A DNA stretch of 64,000 bases from JANSWP01 sp041941305 (GTDB lineage: Bacteria; Bacteroidota; Bacteroidia; Chitinophagales; Saprospiraceae). Positions 17,818 through 26,837 of the stretch are shown in pieces. Position numbers and translations under genes: made by a program. The notes under the pieces were generated by a model. That model had not been told where the DNA came from, ran no database searches, and saw only the letters and a program-made list of their open reading frames with translations. Location of the stretch: the NCBI GenBank assembly GCA_041941305.1, contig JBGTQJ010000039.1, positions 1 through 64,000 of the forward strand, given 5' to 3'. Positions within the stretch are counted from its first letter, which is position 1, and each line of letters opens with the position of its first letter.

Positions 17818-18768
17818 ATGATTTCCATCGTTATTCCTATCTACAATGAAGAAGAAAATCTTCAAATGCTGTATGACCGCTTAACAGGCGCTGCTCCTGC
17901 CTGGAAAGATGATTATGAGATCGTTTTGGTTGATGACGGTTCACATGATCGCTCCCTGGAAATGATGCGGGCAATTGTGGCAAAAGATGATCATTTCAAA
18001 GTGGTCAAACTTTCCAGGAATTTTGGACATCAGGCTGCTATCTCTGCAGGTCTGAAACAGACTAAAGGAGATGCAGTGATCATTATGGATGGGGATTTGC
18101 AGGATCCTCCGGAAGAATTACCACGGTTTCTGGAAAAATGGCGAGAAGGCTTTGAGGTAGTCTATGCCATACGCACAAAACGCAAAGAGGGAATATTCAA
18201 AAAAGTAGCCTACAAAACTTTTTATCGATTGTTGGGTTGGGTAAGTGAAATTGAAATTCCGCTGGATTCTGGCGATTTCTGCGTGATGGATAGAAAGGTA
18301 GTGGATACCCTTTTGATAAAGATGCCAGAGCAAAATCGCTTTGTGCGAGGATTGAGGGCATATGCCGGATTTAAGCAAATAGGCGTAGCCTACGAGCGCG
18401 ACAAAAGAGCTGCCGGAGAGGCAAAATACACCTTTAAAAAACTCATGCAACTGGCAATTGATGGCTTACTGGATTTTTCCACTTTCCCATTGCGTATCGC
18501 CACTTATCTGGGCTTTTTGATTGCAATCCCATCCTTCTTCATGGGTATCTTTTTTATCTTCCATCGGATACTAAATTTTAAAATTTTGGGCTATTCGCCA
18601 GAGGATACACCTGGTCTGGCCACCCTGGCTGTGGGTTTGTTTTTCCTGAGTGGAGTGATGCTTATAATTTTGGGCATCATTGGAGAATATTTAGGAAGGA
18701 TTTATAAAGAAGTGAAGCGCAGACCATTTTTTATTGTGGATGAATTGATTGAGCAAGTTGAGGAATAG
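17818..18768 (+). CDS. GtrB/DPM1-like polyprenyl-phosphate glycosyltransferase
   Basis: About 316 residues if translation starts at MISIVIPIYNEEEN; an earlier in-frame start adds 14 residues derived from a repeat element. GT2 fold: VLVDDGSHDRS, IIMDGDLQDPPE (DxD-type metal site), DSGDFCVMDRK, and RGLRAYAGFKQ. Two C-terminal membrane segments (about 230-255 and 270-295) match the GtrB family. It moves a sugar from a nucleotide donor to polyprenyl phosphate at the inner membrane, giving a substrate for GT-C enzymes such as the one at 13780-15966. It follows the FAD oxidoreductase on the same strand. Confidence 0.88.
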   Translation: MISIVIPIYNEEENLQMLYDRLTGAAPAWKDDYEIVLVDDGSHDRSLEMMRAIVAKDDHFKVVKLSRNFGHQAAISAGLKQTKGDAVIIMDGDLQDPPEELPRFLEKWREGFEVVYAIRTKRKEGIFKKVAYKTFYRLLGWVSEIEIPLDSGDFCVMDRKVVDTLLIKMPEQNRFVRGLRAYAGFKQIGVAYERDKRAAGEAKYTFKKLMQLAIDGLLDFSTFPLRIATYLGFLIAIPSFFMGIFFIFHRILNFKILGYSPEDTPGLATLAVGLFFLSGVMLIILGIIGEYLGRIYKEVKRRPFFIVDELIEQVEE

Positions 18769-18778
18769 ATTTTTCTTT

Positions 18779-18808
18779 TGGGTACTGGTATTCTGGATAC
18801 TGGTTTGC
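18779..18808. repeat. Heptamer-like array, CTGGTTA class (single arm)
   Basis: Units GGTACTGGTATTCTGGATAC and CTGGTTTG at about 7-8 bp spacing, of the same class as 23262-23346, 57643-57783 and 60169-60201. No inverted partner is seen nearby. Confidence 0.55.
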
Positions 18809-18912
18809 TTGGAAGTTCCTAGAACATAATTCAGTACTCAAAAAGTATGAATACCTATAGGACTTAAATAGCCTAATTGGAGTTCATTTTGTATAAAAGC
18901 GAAAAAGAAAAT

Positions 18913-19455
18913 ATGATAACAATCATTTGTGGTACCAATCGAAAAAACAATGAAGCCTTGCATTTTGCCAGGCATTACCATCAGGTCTTTCAATCCAAAA
19001 CCGCTCAGCAGGTAAAGCTGCTTGACCTGGCTTCCATTCCTCACGATTGGTTTCATCCAGATATGTACGATGGAAATAAACAATCTGATAGTCTTCGACA
19101 AATTCAGGATGCCTACATGATTCCCGCCGAAAAATTTGTATTTGTAATATCAGAGTACAATGGCGGTTTTCCTGGGGTGGTAAAGCTATTTTTAGACGCT
19201 TGTTCTGTCAGAGAATACTCCAAAACTTTTAAGCGGAAAAAAGCAGCACTCGTTGGCATTGCTTCCGGACGCGCCGGCAATTTGAGAGGCATGGAGCACC
19301 TCACTGGTGTGTTGAATCACGTGGGCACAATTGTGCTCCCAAATAAACTCCCAATTTCTTCTATTGATAATCTGGTAGACGTGGAAAGGGTCATTACAGA
19401 TGCCAATGCATTGAAAGTCATCGAAAAACAAGTCGATGAGTTTTTGGAATTTTAA
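18913..19455 (+). CDS. NADPH-dependent FMN reductase-like flavoprotein
   Basis: 180 residues from the ATG at 18913 (the frame extends 12 codons upstream). Flavodoxin-like fold: ITIICGTNRKNNEAL at the N-terminus is the phosphate-binding loop; SEYNGGFPGVVKLFLDAC and the ALVGIASGRAGNLRGMEHL segment are typical of the family. It probably reduces flavin or quinone using NAD(P)H in the cytoplasm. It converges with the DUF4340 gene across a complex hairpin. Confidence 0.85.
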   Translation: MITIICGTNRKNNEALHFARHYHQVFQSKTAQQVKLLDLASIPHDWFHPDMYDGNKQSDSLRQIQDAYMIPAEKFVFVISEYNGGFPGVVKLFLDACSVREYSKTFKRKKAALVGIASGRAGNLRGMEHLTGVLNHVGTIVLPNKLPISSIDNLVDVERVITDANALKVIEKQVDEFLEF

Positions 19456-19456
19456 C

Positions 19457-19511
19457 GTACCACGGCTCTCCAGAGCCGTGAATCTGGAACGGCTCTCCAG
19501 AGCCGTGGTAC
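19457..19511. repeat. Cruciform repeat GTACCACGGCTCTCCAGAGCCGTG, two units
   Basis: Two copies of ACGGCTCTCCAGAGCCGT, each able to fold on itself, are arranged so their outer GTACC / GGTAC also pair. A diverged pair lies at 44238-44361. It sits between the convergent FMN-reductase and DUF4340 genes and would end transcription both ways. Confidence 0.75.
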
Positions 19512-19512
19512 A

Positions 19513-20514
19513 TTAATAAAAGAACTCATAAGCCCACAAAATCCTTTTAAATACCCTTTGTTGCACAAGCATAAAATCTCTTTGATTATCCCTGCTTACT
19601 GCTGCCCAATATCGCTCAGCTACATCACTCACAATTTCACCTGTATTGGAAGTATTATCTCTATTGAAGAGGGTTACCTGTTTTTCAGTACCGTCTGTGG
19701 TCTTCATTCGAAAAATCACGAACGGAATTGTGTTGGTAATAGAATCCTGGTTGGGCGTTTCATTGACAAAAGCTTCTCCAATAATTTCTTCAAAGCCCGC
19801 CAGATAGGCTTCTACCTCTCCTTTTAAAACAGGTTTATTAATAGCTGGTGTGATGTCATAAAATGGTGTAATGGAATAATTATTACCAGACTTATTGATT
19901 TTGAAGGATCGATTTCTCTGTTTGGGGTATTCGACGCTAATGGACTGAATATCAGATATTTGCTCCCGAAAGACAGCTCGATCACGCCATTGATCCCCTT
20001 CCATCTCAAAGCGGATTCTGATATTACCCTCCATTGTAGGAATTTCTACTACATAGGGTTGTTCTGATCCTTCCAGTATGGCATAAGTTCCTCGACCATC
20101 AATGGTTGGTCCTCCTATATAAAAGGCTTTTAGCTTTTCCCCTTTTTTATTATAAGCTTCTACCTTGATCCCATACGCCGCCAATTCTTTAACCGCATTG
20201 TCTATTGCAGAGGATGGTGGTTGATATTGCATTCGCAGGGAGGTCAGTACCTCCAGAATACTGTTGATTGCTCCTGGTCTTACCGGAGATATGTTATTGT
20301 ACAACCAATGGTCACCATTTCTGGTCAAAGTGGTTGTTTCTCCAGTCCTTTTGGCAATGAATACTTTGTGAATGTCTTCCTCTTTTTCGATTTTAAAGTT
20401 CCGGTCCCAGCCCAAAACCGTCGACCGTTGTGTTTTTTCCTTTTTTTGAGAAAAGAGGTAGGCTGCACCTCCCAAAAGGACAAAAATCAAGAGTAATAAT
20501 ATTGTTTTTTTCAT
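19513..20514 (-). CDS. DUF4340 protein, gliding/ABC-2 cluster partner
   Basis: 333 residues with one N-terminal membrane anchor (KKTILLLLIFVLLGGAAYLF). The rest is a soluble beta-rich domain typical of DUF4340: TTLTRNGDHWLYNN, ILEVLTSLRMQYQPP, YIGGPTIDGRGTYAILEG, QWRDRAVF. DUF4340 genes usually follow GldG-type auxiliary ABC genes and probably act on the periplasmic side of that complex; biochemical role unknown. Here it is the last gene of the gldA-gldF-gldG series, 282 bp after gldG. Confidence 0.82.
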   Translation of the reverse strand: MKKTILLLLIFVLLGGAAYLFSQKKEKTQRSTVLGWDRNFKIEKEEDIHKVFIAKRTGETTTLTRNGDHWLYNNISPVRPGAINSILEVLTSLRMQYQPPSSAIDNAVKELAAYGIKVEAYNKKGEKLKAFYIGGPTIDGRGTYAILEGSEQPYVVEIPTMEGNIRIRFEMEGDQWRDRAVFREQISDIQSISVEYPKQRNRSFKINKSGNNYSITPFYDITPAINKPVLKGEVEAYLAGFEEIIGEAFVNETPNQDSITNTIPFVIFRMKTTDGTEKQVTLFNRDNTSNTGEIVSDVAERYWAAVSRDNQRDFMLVQQRVFKRILWAYEFFY

Positions 20515-20796
20515 AGCTTAGGATTTGGTTCTCTTCTTTTTTCCAATCGCTGAAAAAAGAAACAAAAAAAGCTTGGCTGTAAATATTTTGGCTAAAATTC
20601 AATTCCAAACCCGCTCGTACCCAAACTCACCTTCGTTCCTCAGGTTCAAACATGGGTACTTTTAATCCACCACTTAATTGAATTTCTTAACACCAAAATC
20701 TTTAATGCCGAACGATATGAATGTATCTAATCAAAAAATTACTACTTTAAAAAATTCACTTTAGATCATTTTCCTAAAGGAAAAAGAAGAACACAC

Positions 20797-22503
20797 TTAT
20801 CCTGCATACTTCTTCCGCCTTCTCCAATTGTAAAACAAGCCGAAAGCTGTCAGAAATACCAAGGGTAAAATGATATTGATCAATTGCCATTTGGTTCTCT
20901 CACTTTGTGCACGCACTGTGTCGAGCAACCTCAATTTCACATCTTTGTTTCTGGCTTCAATGATGCTACTTTGATCGCGGAGGTATTCTATGGCATTGAT
21001 TAAAAAATCTTTATTCGCAAATTCGTATTTCGCAAAGCGATTGAAACCAAGGGGCATGACCTGTCCTTTTTCAGCATTGGCGATGTGATTTCTGGCAATA
21101 TCTCCGTCTGATACTATCAACATTTTGGTTGGGGCACTTACTGCTTTGAATTCCTGATTCAATTGTTGCAGCATATTGTTCATGCCTTCGGTAATTCGAT
21201 GTTCATACAATGAAGGAAAAGTGCCTTCCAGCAATACCGCCACATTTTGATAGGGTTTGTTGAACTTTGTGGTATCAGGCTCAAATCGCGTGATGTCAAA
21301 ACTAATTCTAGACAATTCCCTTTGAAAGCGACTATGCCTGGAGGAACGCAGCAAGATGGTCTTTTTGACAGGTGTTTTTGTTCGAAATGTATCAATGGTT
21401 GTAGGGAACATCAAATTGACCCCATCCAGGTTTTTGACAATGGGATGCTTGGTTTCAGGGAAAATGATGGGGTGGTAATACCATTGCTTTAAGTCGATTG
21501 TTCCCGTTGGGTCAACCTGAAGCGGAATGGGGGAACATTGCAAGTCCAAAACCAAATGTGGATTGACGCGTGCGCCGTATTTGAACAATAAGTCCTCAAT
21601 ATTCAAATCATAACTGATGGGAACATAATTGCCTCTTCTACCTACACTATCCAAATTTACATTCAAGGCATCCACTAGCCAGATCACTTTACCCCCGTTC
21701 ATCACATATTGATCGATCAAAAATTTATCGCGCTCTGAAAATGGGGTTTTTGGTTTGGCGATTACCAAAACTTTGACATCCTGGGGGATGTAAGTTGCAC
21801 TATCCAACTGAAAAACCCCAACATCATAGTTGTTTCGCAGGGTCTGTACCAAATCCTGTCGCTCGATATCCCGCAATTCACCATGTCCTTTGGTAAAAGC
21901 AACGATGTCTCGATGCCCGGAATAAATTCTTTGAATAGCGCTGGCGAACTTGTATTCCAATAAACTGATGGAATTGTTCAAATGCCTTTCTTGTGCTTCA
22001 AAGCCCAACCCAGGACCCTCTTCCAGTAAATCTACTGTCGCCATTCTACCTTTAAAATGCACTTTTGCCCAAGGGTAAATCAATTGCTCAGATTGTCCAG
22101 CTACGTCACGTACCTGAAGTGCTGTAGGGATGATCCCATCTTTTGATAATTCAGTTCTGATTTGGTTAATCTCTTCAATGGAACCTTCACTGGGATTGAA
22201 AAATTCATATTCGATGTAACCAGATTCGGACCGAAAATCATCCAATAATTCTATCACCGCTTTTTGTAAGCGTTTAAAACCAGCAGGAAACTCACCATCC
22301 AGCAAAATTTCGACGTATACGACTTCATCCAGGTTGTTCAGTAAATCTACGGTAGGTTCAGTTAGTGTAAATCGCTTCTCTTCTGTCATGTCCCAATAGG
22401 TATAAAACACATTGCCGAGGACATTAATGGCAATTAGAATTCCCAGTAAGAGCAATAGATTTAAGATAGATTGAGTTCTTTTATCTTTTTTAGTTTGACG
22501 CAT
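20797..22503 (-). CDS. gldG: GldG, gliding motility-associated ABC transporter auxiliary protein
   Basis: 568 residues. N-terminal membrane segment about 14-33, a large periplasmic region of the ABC-type uncharacterised (Gld) domain, and a C-terminal membrane segment (LINIILPLVFLTAFGLFYNW) ending in RRRKKY. Hallmarks include FTLTEPTVDLLNNLDEVVYV, FTKGHGELRD and GGKVIWLVDALN. GldG works with GldA and GldF in an ABC transporter required for gliding in some Bacteroidota. It follows gldF by 18 bp and is surely cotranscribed. Confidence 0.92.
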   Translation of the reverse strand: MRQTKKDKRTQSILNLLLLLGILIAINVLGNVFYTYWDMTEEKRFTLTEPTVDLLNNLDEVVYVEILLDGEFPAGFKRLQKAVIELLDDFRSESGYIEYEFFNPSEGSIEEINQIRTELSKDGIIPTALQVRDVAGQSEQLIYPWAKVHFKGRMATVDLLEEGPGLGFEAQERHLNNSISLLEYKFASAIQRIYSGHRDIVAFTKGHGELRDIERQDLVQTLRNNYDVGVFQLDSATYIPQDVKVLVIAKPKTPFSERDKFLIDQYVMNGGKVIWLVDALNVNLDSVGRRGNYVPISYDLNIEDLLFKYGARVNPHLVLDLQCSPIPLQVDPTGTIDLKQWYYHPIIFPETKHPIVKNLDGVNLMFPTTIDTFRTKTPVKKTILLRSSRHSRFQRELSRISFDITRFEPDTTKFNKPYQNVAVLLEGTFPSLYEHRITEGMNNMLQQLNQEFKAVSAPTKMLIVSDGDIARNHIANAEKGQVMPLGFNRFAKYEFANKDFLINAIEYLRDQSSIIEARNKDVKLRLLDTVRAQSERTKWQLINIILPLVFLTAFGLFYNWRRRKKYAG

Positions 22504-22521
22504 TAGTGTTAGTTAAGGAAA

Positions 22522-23253
22522 TTACCATTTTCTTCTTTCCAGAGAGGTCATCGTCATAATCACGAAAGCCCCAATCAAGGTTAAAAAATAAATCACATCA
22601 CGGGTATCTACCAACCCACGACTTATCGAATTATAATGATAATCAATACCAATCATTTGAATAACATCATCCAGTTTGCCAACAAATACAGGTAGCTTGC
22701 TGAAAAACCAAAACCCCCAAAAGAAAATGAAACATAAAAAAGTAGCTAAAATGAATGCTACAATTTGATTCTGAGTAAGTGAGGAAGCAAACAAACCAAT
22801 AGCGACAAAAGCACCTGCTAAAAATATCAATCCGATGTATGACCCAAGGATCGCTCCCGAATCCAGATTGCCTTTGGGACTGCCTAACTGATGTATCGTA
22901 TAGTAATAAAGTAGGGTAGGCAAAATCGCGAATACCACTAAGCCCAAATTGGCAAAAAATTTCCCGAAAATGATTTCCAAATCACTTAACGGGCGGGTGA
23001 CCAATAACTCAATCGTACCCGTTTGTTGCTCTTCCGCAAAAGAACGCATGGTAATCGCCGGTATTAAAAACATAAAAATCATAGGCGCCATGCTAAACAA
23101 CTGCTCCAGACTCGCGTGATTGTAACTCAAAACGCTCGTATCGGCAAATACCCAAATTACCAAACCCAATACTATCAGGAATACGCCAATCACGATGTAA
23201 CCTATCAGGGAACTGAAAAATGTGTTTATCTCTTTTCTAAAAATGCTATACAT
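22522..23253 (-). CDS. gldF: GldF, gliding motility ABC transporter permease
   Basis: 243 residues with six predicted membrane helices, starting MYSIFRKEINTFFSSLIGYIV, the standard GldF opening. The conserved ITMRSFAEEQQTGTIELLVT and LSDLEIIFGKFFANL segments match ABC-2 permeases. It forms the channel part of the GldAFG complex. Unusually, an unrelated-looking gene and two heptamer arrays separate it from gldA upstream. Confidence 0.92.
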   Translation of the reverse strand: MYSIFRKEINTFFSSLIGYIVIGVFLIVLGLVIWVFADTSVLSYNHASLEQLFSMAPMIFMFLIPAITMRSFAEEQQTGTIELLVTRPLSDLEIIFGKFFANLGLVVFAILPTLLYYYTIHQLGSPKGNLDSGAILGSYIGLIFLAGAFVAIGLFASSLTQNQIVAFILATFLCFIFFWGFWFFSKLPVFVGKLDDVIQMIGIDYHYNSISRGLVDTRDVIYFLTLIGAFVIMTMTSLERRKW

Positions 23254-23261
23254 GTGCGTTG

Positions 23262-23346
23262 GATTCTGGTTTTCTGGTTTTCTGGGTTCTAGTTACTGGT
23301 TATCGGGTTACTGGTCACTGGTCACTGGTTATCTGGTTACTGGTTC
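23262..23346. repeat. Heptamer array, CTGGTTA class, about 11 units
   Basis: About eleven 7-8-bp units around the word (T/C)ACTGGT, for example TTCTGGT, CACTGGT, TATCTGGT. No facing complement is present. It occupies almost all of the space between the unknown gene (stop 23346) and gldF (start 23253), so it lies inside the gld transcript. Confidence 0.85.
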
Positions 23347-23996
23347 TATTGTTCACCTATCTTTCCAGGGACGAAAATCTCATGTCTATCGTCGTAAATA
23401 AGTAAGCACTTGAACAATTTCTCTTTGGTTTCTTGTGGGGTGAGTTCGGCAACTGCTTTAGATAATCCAGCGTCATCCTGAATCCAGTCTAACAGATTGA
23501 TCTTATTGAAGTCTGTTACCTCTCCTGTTGCAAAAAGCATCATTTTTTCAATTACAACATCTTGTTCACGTTCGATAACAGCGGTACGGAAGGGTTTGCC
23601 ATTTAAGGGATTATAAGCGGACATTGGAAATCGAACCGATTTGGAATCAGCATAGGTGAAGTAGCAGATTTTTCCTCTCACCCGAAGGGCAACAAAAGTG
23701 GTTAAATCCTTATAAGAAGGAGCTTCTTCCAAATAGATATAGGGAATGCCGCTTAGACTCAAGGAGAATATATCTTCCAGAATTAAACTATCACCGTTAT
23801 TTACTTTTATAAAGTCGACGGTTGCTAAGAAAGTCTGTGGATTTGCGAATAAATTTGATTCTACTTCCTCCCAACGATAATCAGGTTGGTTGTTTTGAAA
23901 AGACTCCAGACTCAGGTATATGCCATCCTTGAAAAGGAAGTTTTTCGATACGCGAAGACTGTCTTGCGAATAAGATATATTAATAGCAAATAGCAT
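23346..23996 (-). CDS. Protein of unknown function between gldA and gldF
   Basis: About 216 residues from the ATG at 23996, giving a short hydrophobic leader (MLFAINISYSQ) and a predicted secreted, beta-rich domain. The frame is open to 24149, but that extension (QFTVGSWQLARSKN and so on) is made of CCAACTG heptamers and other repeats, while FHFLFLMLFAINISYSQ looks like a complete signal peptide whose own start codon is missing. No family is recognised. The N-terminus may have been damaged by repeat insertion. Location suggests an envelope role, but I infer no function. Confidence 0.6.
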   Translation of the reverse strand: MLFAINISYSQDSLRVSKNFLFKDGIYLSLESFQNNQPDYRWEEVESNLFANPQTFLATVDFIKVNNGDSLILEDIFSLSLSGIPYIYLEEAPSYKDLTTFVALRVRGKICYFTYADSKSVRFPMSAYNPLNGKPFRTAVIEREQDVVIEKMMLFATGEVTDFNKINLLDWIQDDAGLSKAVAELTPQETKEKLFKCLLIYDDRHEIFVPGKIGEQ

Positions 23997-24117
23997 TAAG
24001 AAAAGGAAATGAAACTTAGTCCCTGTTCTCCATCGGCAACTCTGTTTGGGTGAAGTAGTTTGCGGAGAAGTTTCCCTGTCCGGATCGGGATCTAGGGTAC
24101 GAAGGTTTTTACTCCTA

Positions 24118-24153
24118 GCCAACTGCCAACTGCCAACTGTAAACTGCATACTG
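24118..24153. repeat. Heptamer array, CCAACTG class (single arm)
   Basis: CCAACTG repeated three times, then TAAACTG and CATACTG. It falls between the gldA stop and the unknown gene and is read as the start of that ORF. Confidence 0.75.
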
Positions 24154-24154
24154 A

Positions 24155-25060
24155 TTATTTTGTAAGTTCCTGAAAAACATTCTCTACACTGAACACTTCC
24201 TTTCGCATTTCCAGCAGGGTTAAATTATTTGAAACCGCAAAATTGAAAACAGCTTCGCGAATGTCTTTATCTTGGTCTGAAGCTAATTTCCAGTGTGTTT
24301 TGCCGAGGGCATCTACTCTCTTCACATTTTCAATTTGTTTTAATAGTGTTTTATTGACCTTTTGTCTGAATTCAACAGTCACAATGGATTCGCCACTTAC
24401 TTTTTCCTGCAGTTTTTGAATTGGGTCATTGGCGACTACCTTTCCTTTATTGATAATCAAAACCCTATCACAAAGTGCCTGTACTTCCTGCATGATGTGA
24501 GTAGAAAATATCACCGTTTTTTCTTTACCCAACTGTTTTATCAAACTTCGAATCTCTGCCAACTGATTGGGATCTAACCCTGAAGTTGGCTCATCGAGAA
24601 TTAAAATTTCGGGGTCGTGCAACATTGCCTGGGCTAATCCAACTCGTTGTCGATATCCTTTTGACAAAGCTCCAATACGCTTTTTCTGTTCCCTTTCTAA
24701 ACCCGTCATTTCAATCATTTTATCAACTCTCCCTTGTACATTTTTTACTTTGTGCAGGCCTGCCACAAAGTTTAGGTACTCTTTAACGTACATTTCTTTG
24801 TACAAAGGGTTGTGTTCGGGCAGGTAACCAATTTTCTTTCGCACCTCCATTGGCTCTTTTTCTACATCAAAGCCACAAACTTCAGCGGTTCCTTCAGATT
24901 GAGGCAAAAAACAGGTGATGATCTTCATCGTAGTGGTTTTCCCAGCCCCGTTGGGACCCAGAAATCCAAGAACTTCTCCCTTATTGGCTTCAAAGGAAAC
25001 CGCATCCACAGCTTTTTGCTGCCCAAAGATTTTCGTTAGATTATTGACTTTTACAGACAC
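24155..25060 (-). CDS. gldA: GldA, gliding motility ABC transporter ATPase
   Basis: 301 residues. Walker A GPNGAGKTTTMK, ABC signature LSKGYRQRVGLAQAM, Walker B ILILDEPTSGLDPNQ, and the switch His in STHIMQEV. The C-terminal half fits GldA. It powers the GldAFG transporter. It is the first gene of the minus-strand gld cluster. No Bacteroidota promoter with both boxes was found upstream. Confidence 0.92.
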   Translation of the reverse strand: MSVKVNNLTKIFGQQKAVDAVSFEANKGEVLGFLGPNGAGKTTTMKIITCFLPQSEGTAEVCGFDVEKEPMEVRKKIGYLPEHNPLYKEMYVKEYLNFVAGLHKVKNVQGRVDKMIEMTGLEREQKKRIGALSKGYRQRVGLAQAMLHDPEILILDEPTSGLDPNQLAEIRSLIKQLGKEKTVIFSTHIMQEVQALCDRVLIINKGKVVANDPIQKLQEKVSGESIVTVEFRQKVNKTLLKQIENVKRVDALGKTHWKLASDQDKDIREAVFNFAVSNNLTLLEMRKEVFSVENVFQELTK

Positions 25061-25568
25061 TTATAGCAATAAATTATGAATGATAATTTGTGAATGATTC
25101 ATTCTCCCTTTATTCATAAAGGTTTTTAGAGGCTTAATAGACGGCAAAACTACTAATTTTCCAAATTTTCCTTATTCCGGAAAAGCGCTTCCAACTGCTT
25201 AAAAAACGTTTTACTTATCAGTCATTGTGTTTGATACTTCAAAAACCAGCATTCACACAACGAAATGGCATGATTAAAGTTATGTTAAGACCAGAACAAA
25301 TAATGATTTTGACTTATATACGGAGCTATTTTTGGTTTATTTGAGGCAAACATACTCTAATACAAAAGGCAGACTTATTATTTATTTGAGCCTAAAAAGG
25401 TCTAAAGCATTACACTTTGAAAACTAGCATCGAACAGTTATAGAAGCTGCAGAGCTGGTACATAGTTTGTACTTTTGCAAACTGTTTTTTAAAAACTTAA
25501 TCAATAAATCTTTCCGGCCACTTGGTTGATCACAATCATCCATCTGGTCAGATTGTCAAATTAGAATA
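25061..25568. promoter_or_regulatory. Divergent region between gldA and the DUF547 gene
   Basis: 508 bp without a gene. Near gldA a short GAATGAT pair is visible (about 25078-25104). A candidate -7 box TACTTTTG lies at 25470-25477 facing the DUF547 gene, but the -33 TTTG box is absent at the expected spacing. The rest is AT-rich with no strong hairpin. Confidence 0.35.
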
Positions 25569-26750
25569 ATGAGATTGCTTGTAAAATACACGATTGTCTT
25601 TTTTGCCATCATTTTTGTTGCTGCATGCGGTAATGAAGGGACCGATTCTACTCACGAGGAAGCCAGTTTAAATGAAGCACAAACCTCAGAGACATCAGCC
25701 CAATCCACAGTAGAGGTTCCAGTCAATGACCAAAGTTCAACCAATACCCCTGCACAAGAGGCGCAACCTTCCCAATTGGCGAAAAATACCGTTTCAAAAT
25801 TTTCTGAACCTGAGAAGAAAAAAGAAGGTTCTGTAAACCAAAGATTTAAAGATTTGGCTACCAATAAGGTGAAAGAGAAATTAACTGACGAACCTGGTCG
25901 GGTGCTTTCAGAAATTGATCAGAAATATGAAAAAGTTGAACTAACTCCTTTGCAGGAACACCGAACCAATAAAAAAGATAAGGTCATTCTGGAAGGCTCC
26001 TATACAGGAATGACAGCAGATCCAGCAAAAATGGCAGAAATGGCTGCCAAAAGGAATAAGCAGATTAATCAGACCATTACTGTGGATAATTCTTCGGATA
26101 AAACCACAGATTTGATCCATTCGATTTGGCATAGTTTGATATCTCAATATGTTTCCAGCTCTGGGGCAGTAATTTATTCCGGATTTCAAAGTAAACAAGC
26201 GGAGTTAGATGCCTATTTGAATGAACTTTCTAAAAACCCGCCCCAAAGCACTTGGTCCAGGAATGAAATAATGGCTTATTGGATCAATGCCTATAATGCG
26301 TTTACGGTTAAATTGATTGTAGACAATATGCCCATTAAAAGCATTAGGGATTTGGATGGAGGAAAAGTTTGGGATAGAAAGTGGATTAAAATTGGAGGTA
26401 AAACCTATTCTTTGAATAATATTGAAAACGACATCCTTCGACCCAAATACAAAGATGCAAGGATTCATTTCGCTGTAAATTGTGCAGCCAAATCCTGCCC
26501 TCCACTTTTCAACAGAGCATGGACATCAGGCAATTTAGATAATTACTTTGAGCAGCAAGCTACTGCTTTTATCAATAATCCCAAATTCAATAAAATCACC
26601 AGGTCTAAAGTTGAGGTTTCCAAAATCTTTGAATGGTATGCTGCGGATTTTGGTAATTTGATTGATTATTTGAATAAATACTCCAAAGTGAAGATAGATA
26701 AGAATGCAAAGGTGAGTTATATGGAATACGATTGGGGTTTGAATAATTAA
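25569..26750 (+). CDS. DUF547 lipoprotein
   Basis: 393 residues. A lipoprotein signal (FFAIIFVAACGN) places the acylated Cys at about residue 20. Residues 25-170 are low-complexity and charged (S/E/T/K-rich), a likely spacer. The DUF547 domain begins near 185: NEIMAYWINAYNAFTVKLIV, RDLDGGKVWDRKWI, IENDILRPKYKDARIHFAVN, AAKSCPPLF. DUF547 has a papain-like fold in some predictions, but no activity is established. It is monocistronic, with an AT hairpin after the stop. Confidence 0.85.
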   Translation: MRLLVKYTIVFFAIIFVAACGNEGTDSTHEEASLNEAQTSETSAQSTVEVPVNDQSSTNTPAQEAQPSQLAKNTVSKFSEPEKKKEGSVNQRFKDLATNKVKEKLTDEPGRVLSEIDQKYEKVELTPLQEHRTNKKDKVILEGSYTGMTADPAKMAEMAAKRNKQINQTITVDNSSDKTTDLIHSIWHSLISQYVSSSGAVIYSGFQSKQAELDAYLNELSKNPPQSTWSRNEIMAYWINAYNAFTVKLIVDNMPIKSIRDLDGGKVWDRKWIKIGGKTYSLNNIENDILRPKYKDARIHFAVNCAAKSCPPLFNRAWTSGNLDNYFEQQATAFINNPKFNKITRSKVEVSKIFEWYAADFGNLIDYLNKYSKVKIDKNAKVSYMEYDWGLNN

Positions 26751-26757
26751 AATCTCA

Positions 26758-26834
26758 ATTAAAATTAAAATGAAAATTAAAATGAAAATCAAAATGAGAA
26801 TAAAAATTTTTCATTTTGATTTTCATTTTAATTT
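26758..26834. terminator. AT-rich period-6 inverted repeat between convergent genes
   Basis: AATTAAAATGAAAATTAAAA-type units face TTTTCATTTTGATTTTCATT. They lie between the DUF547 gene and the isomerase-like gene, whose 3' ends converge. Confidence 0.6.
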
Positions 26835-26837
26835 AGA

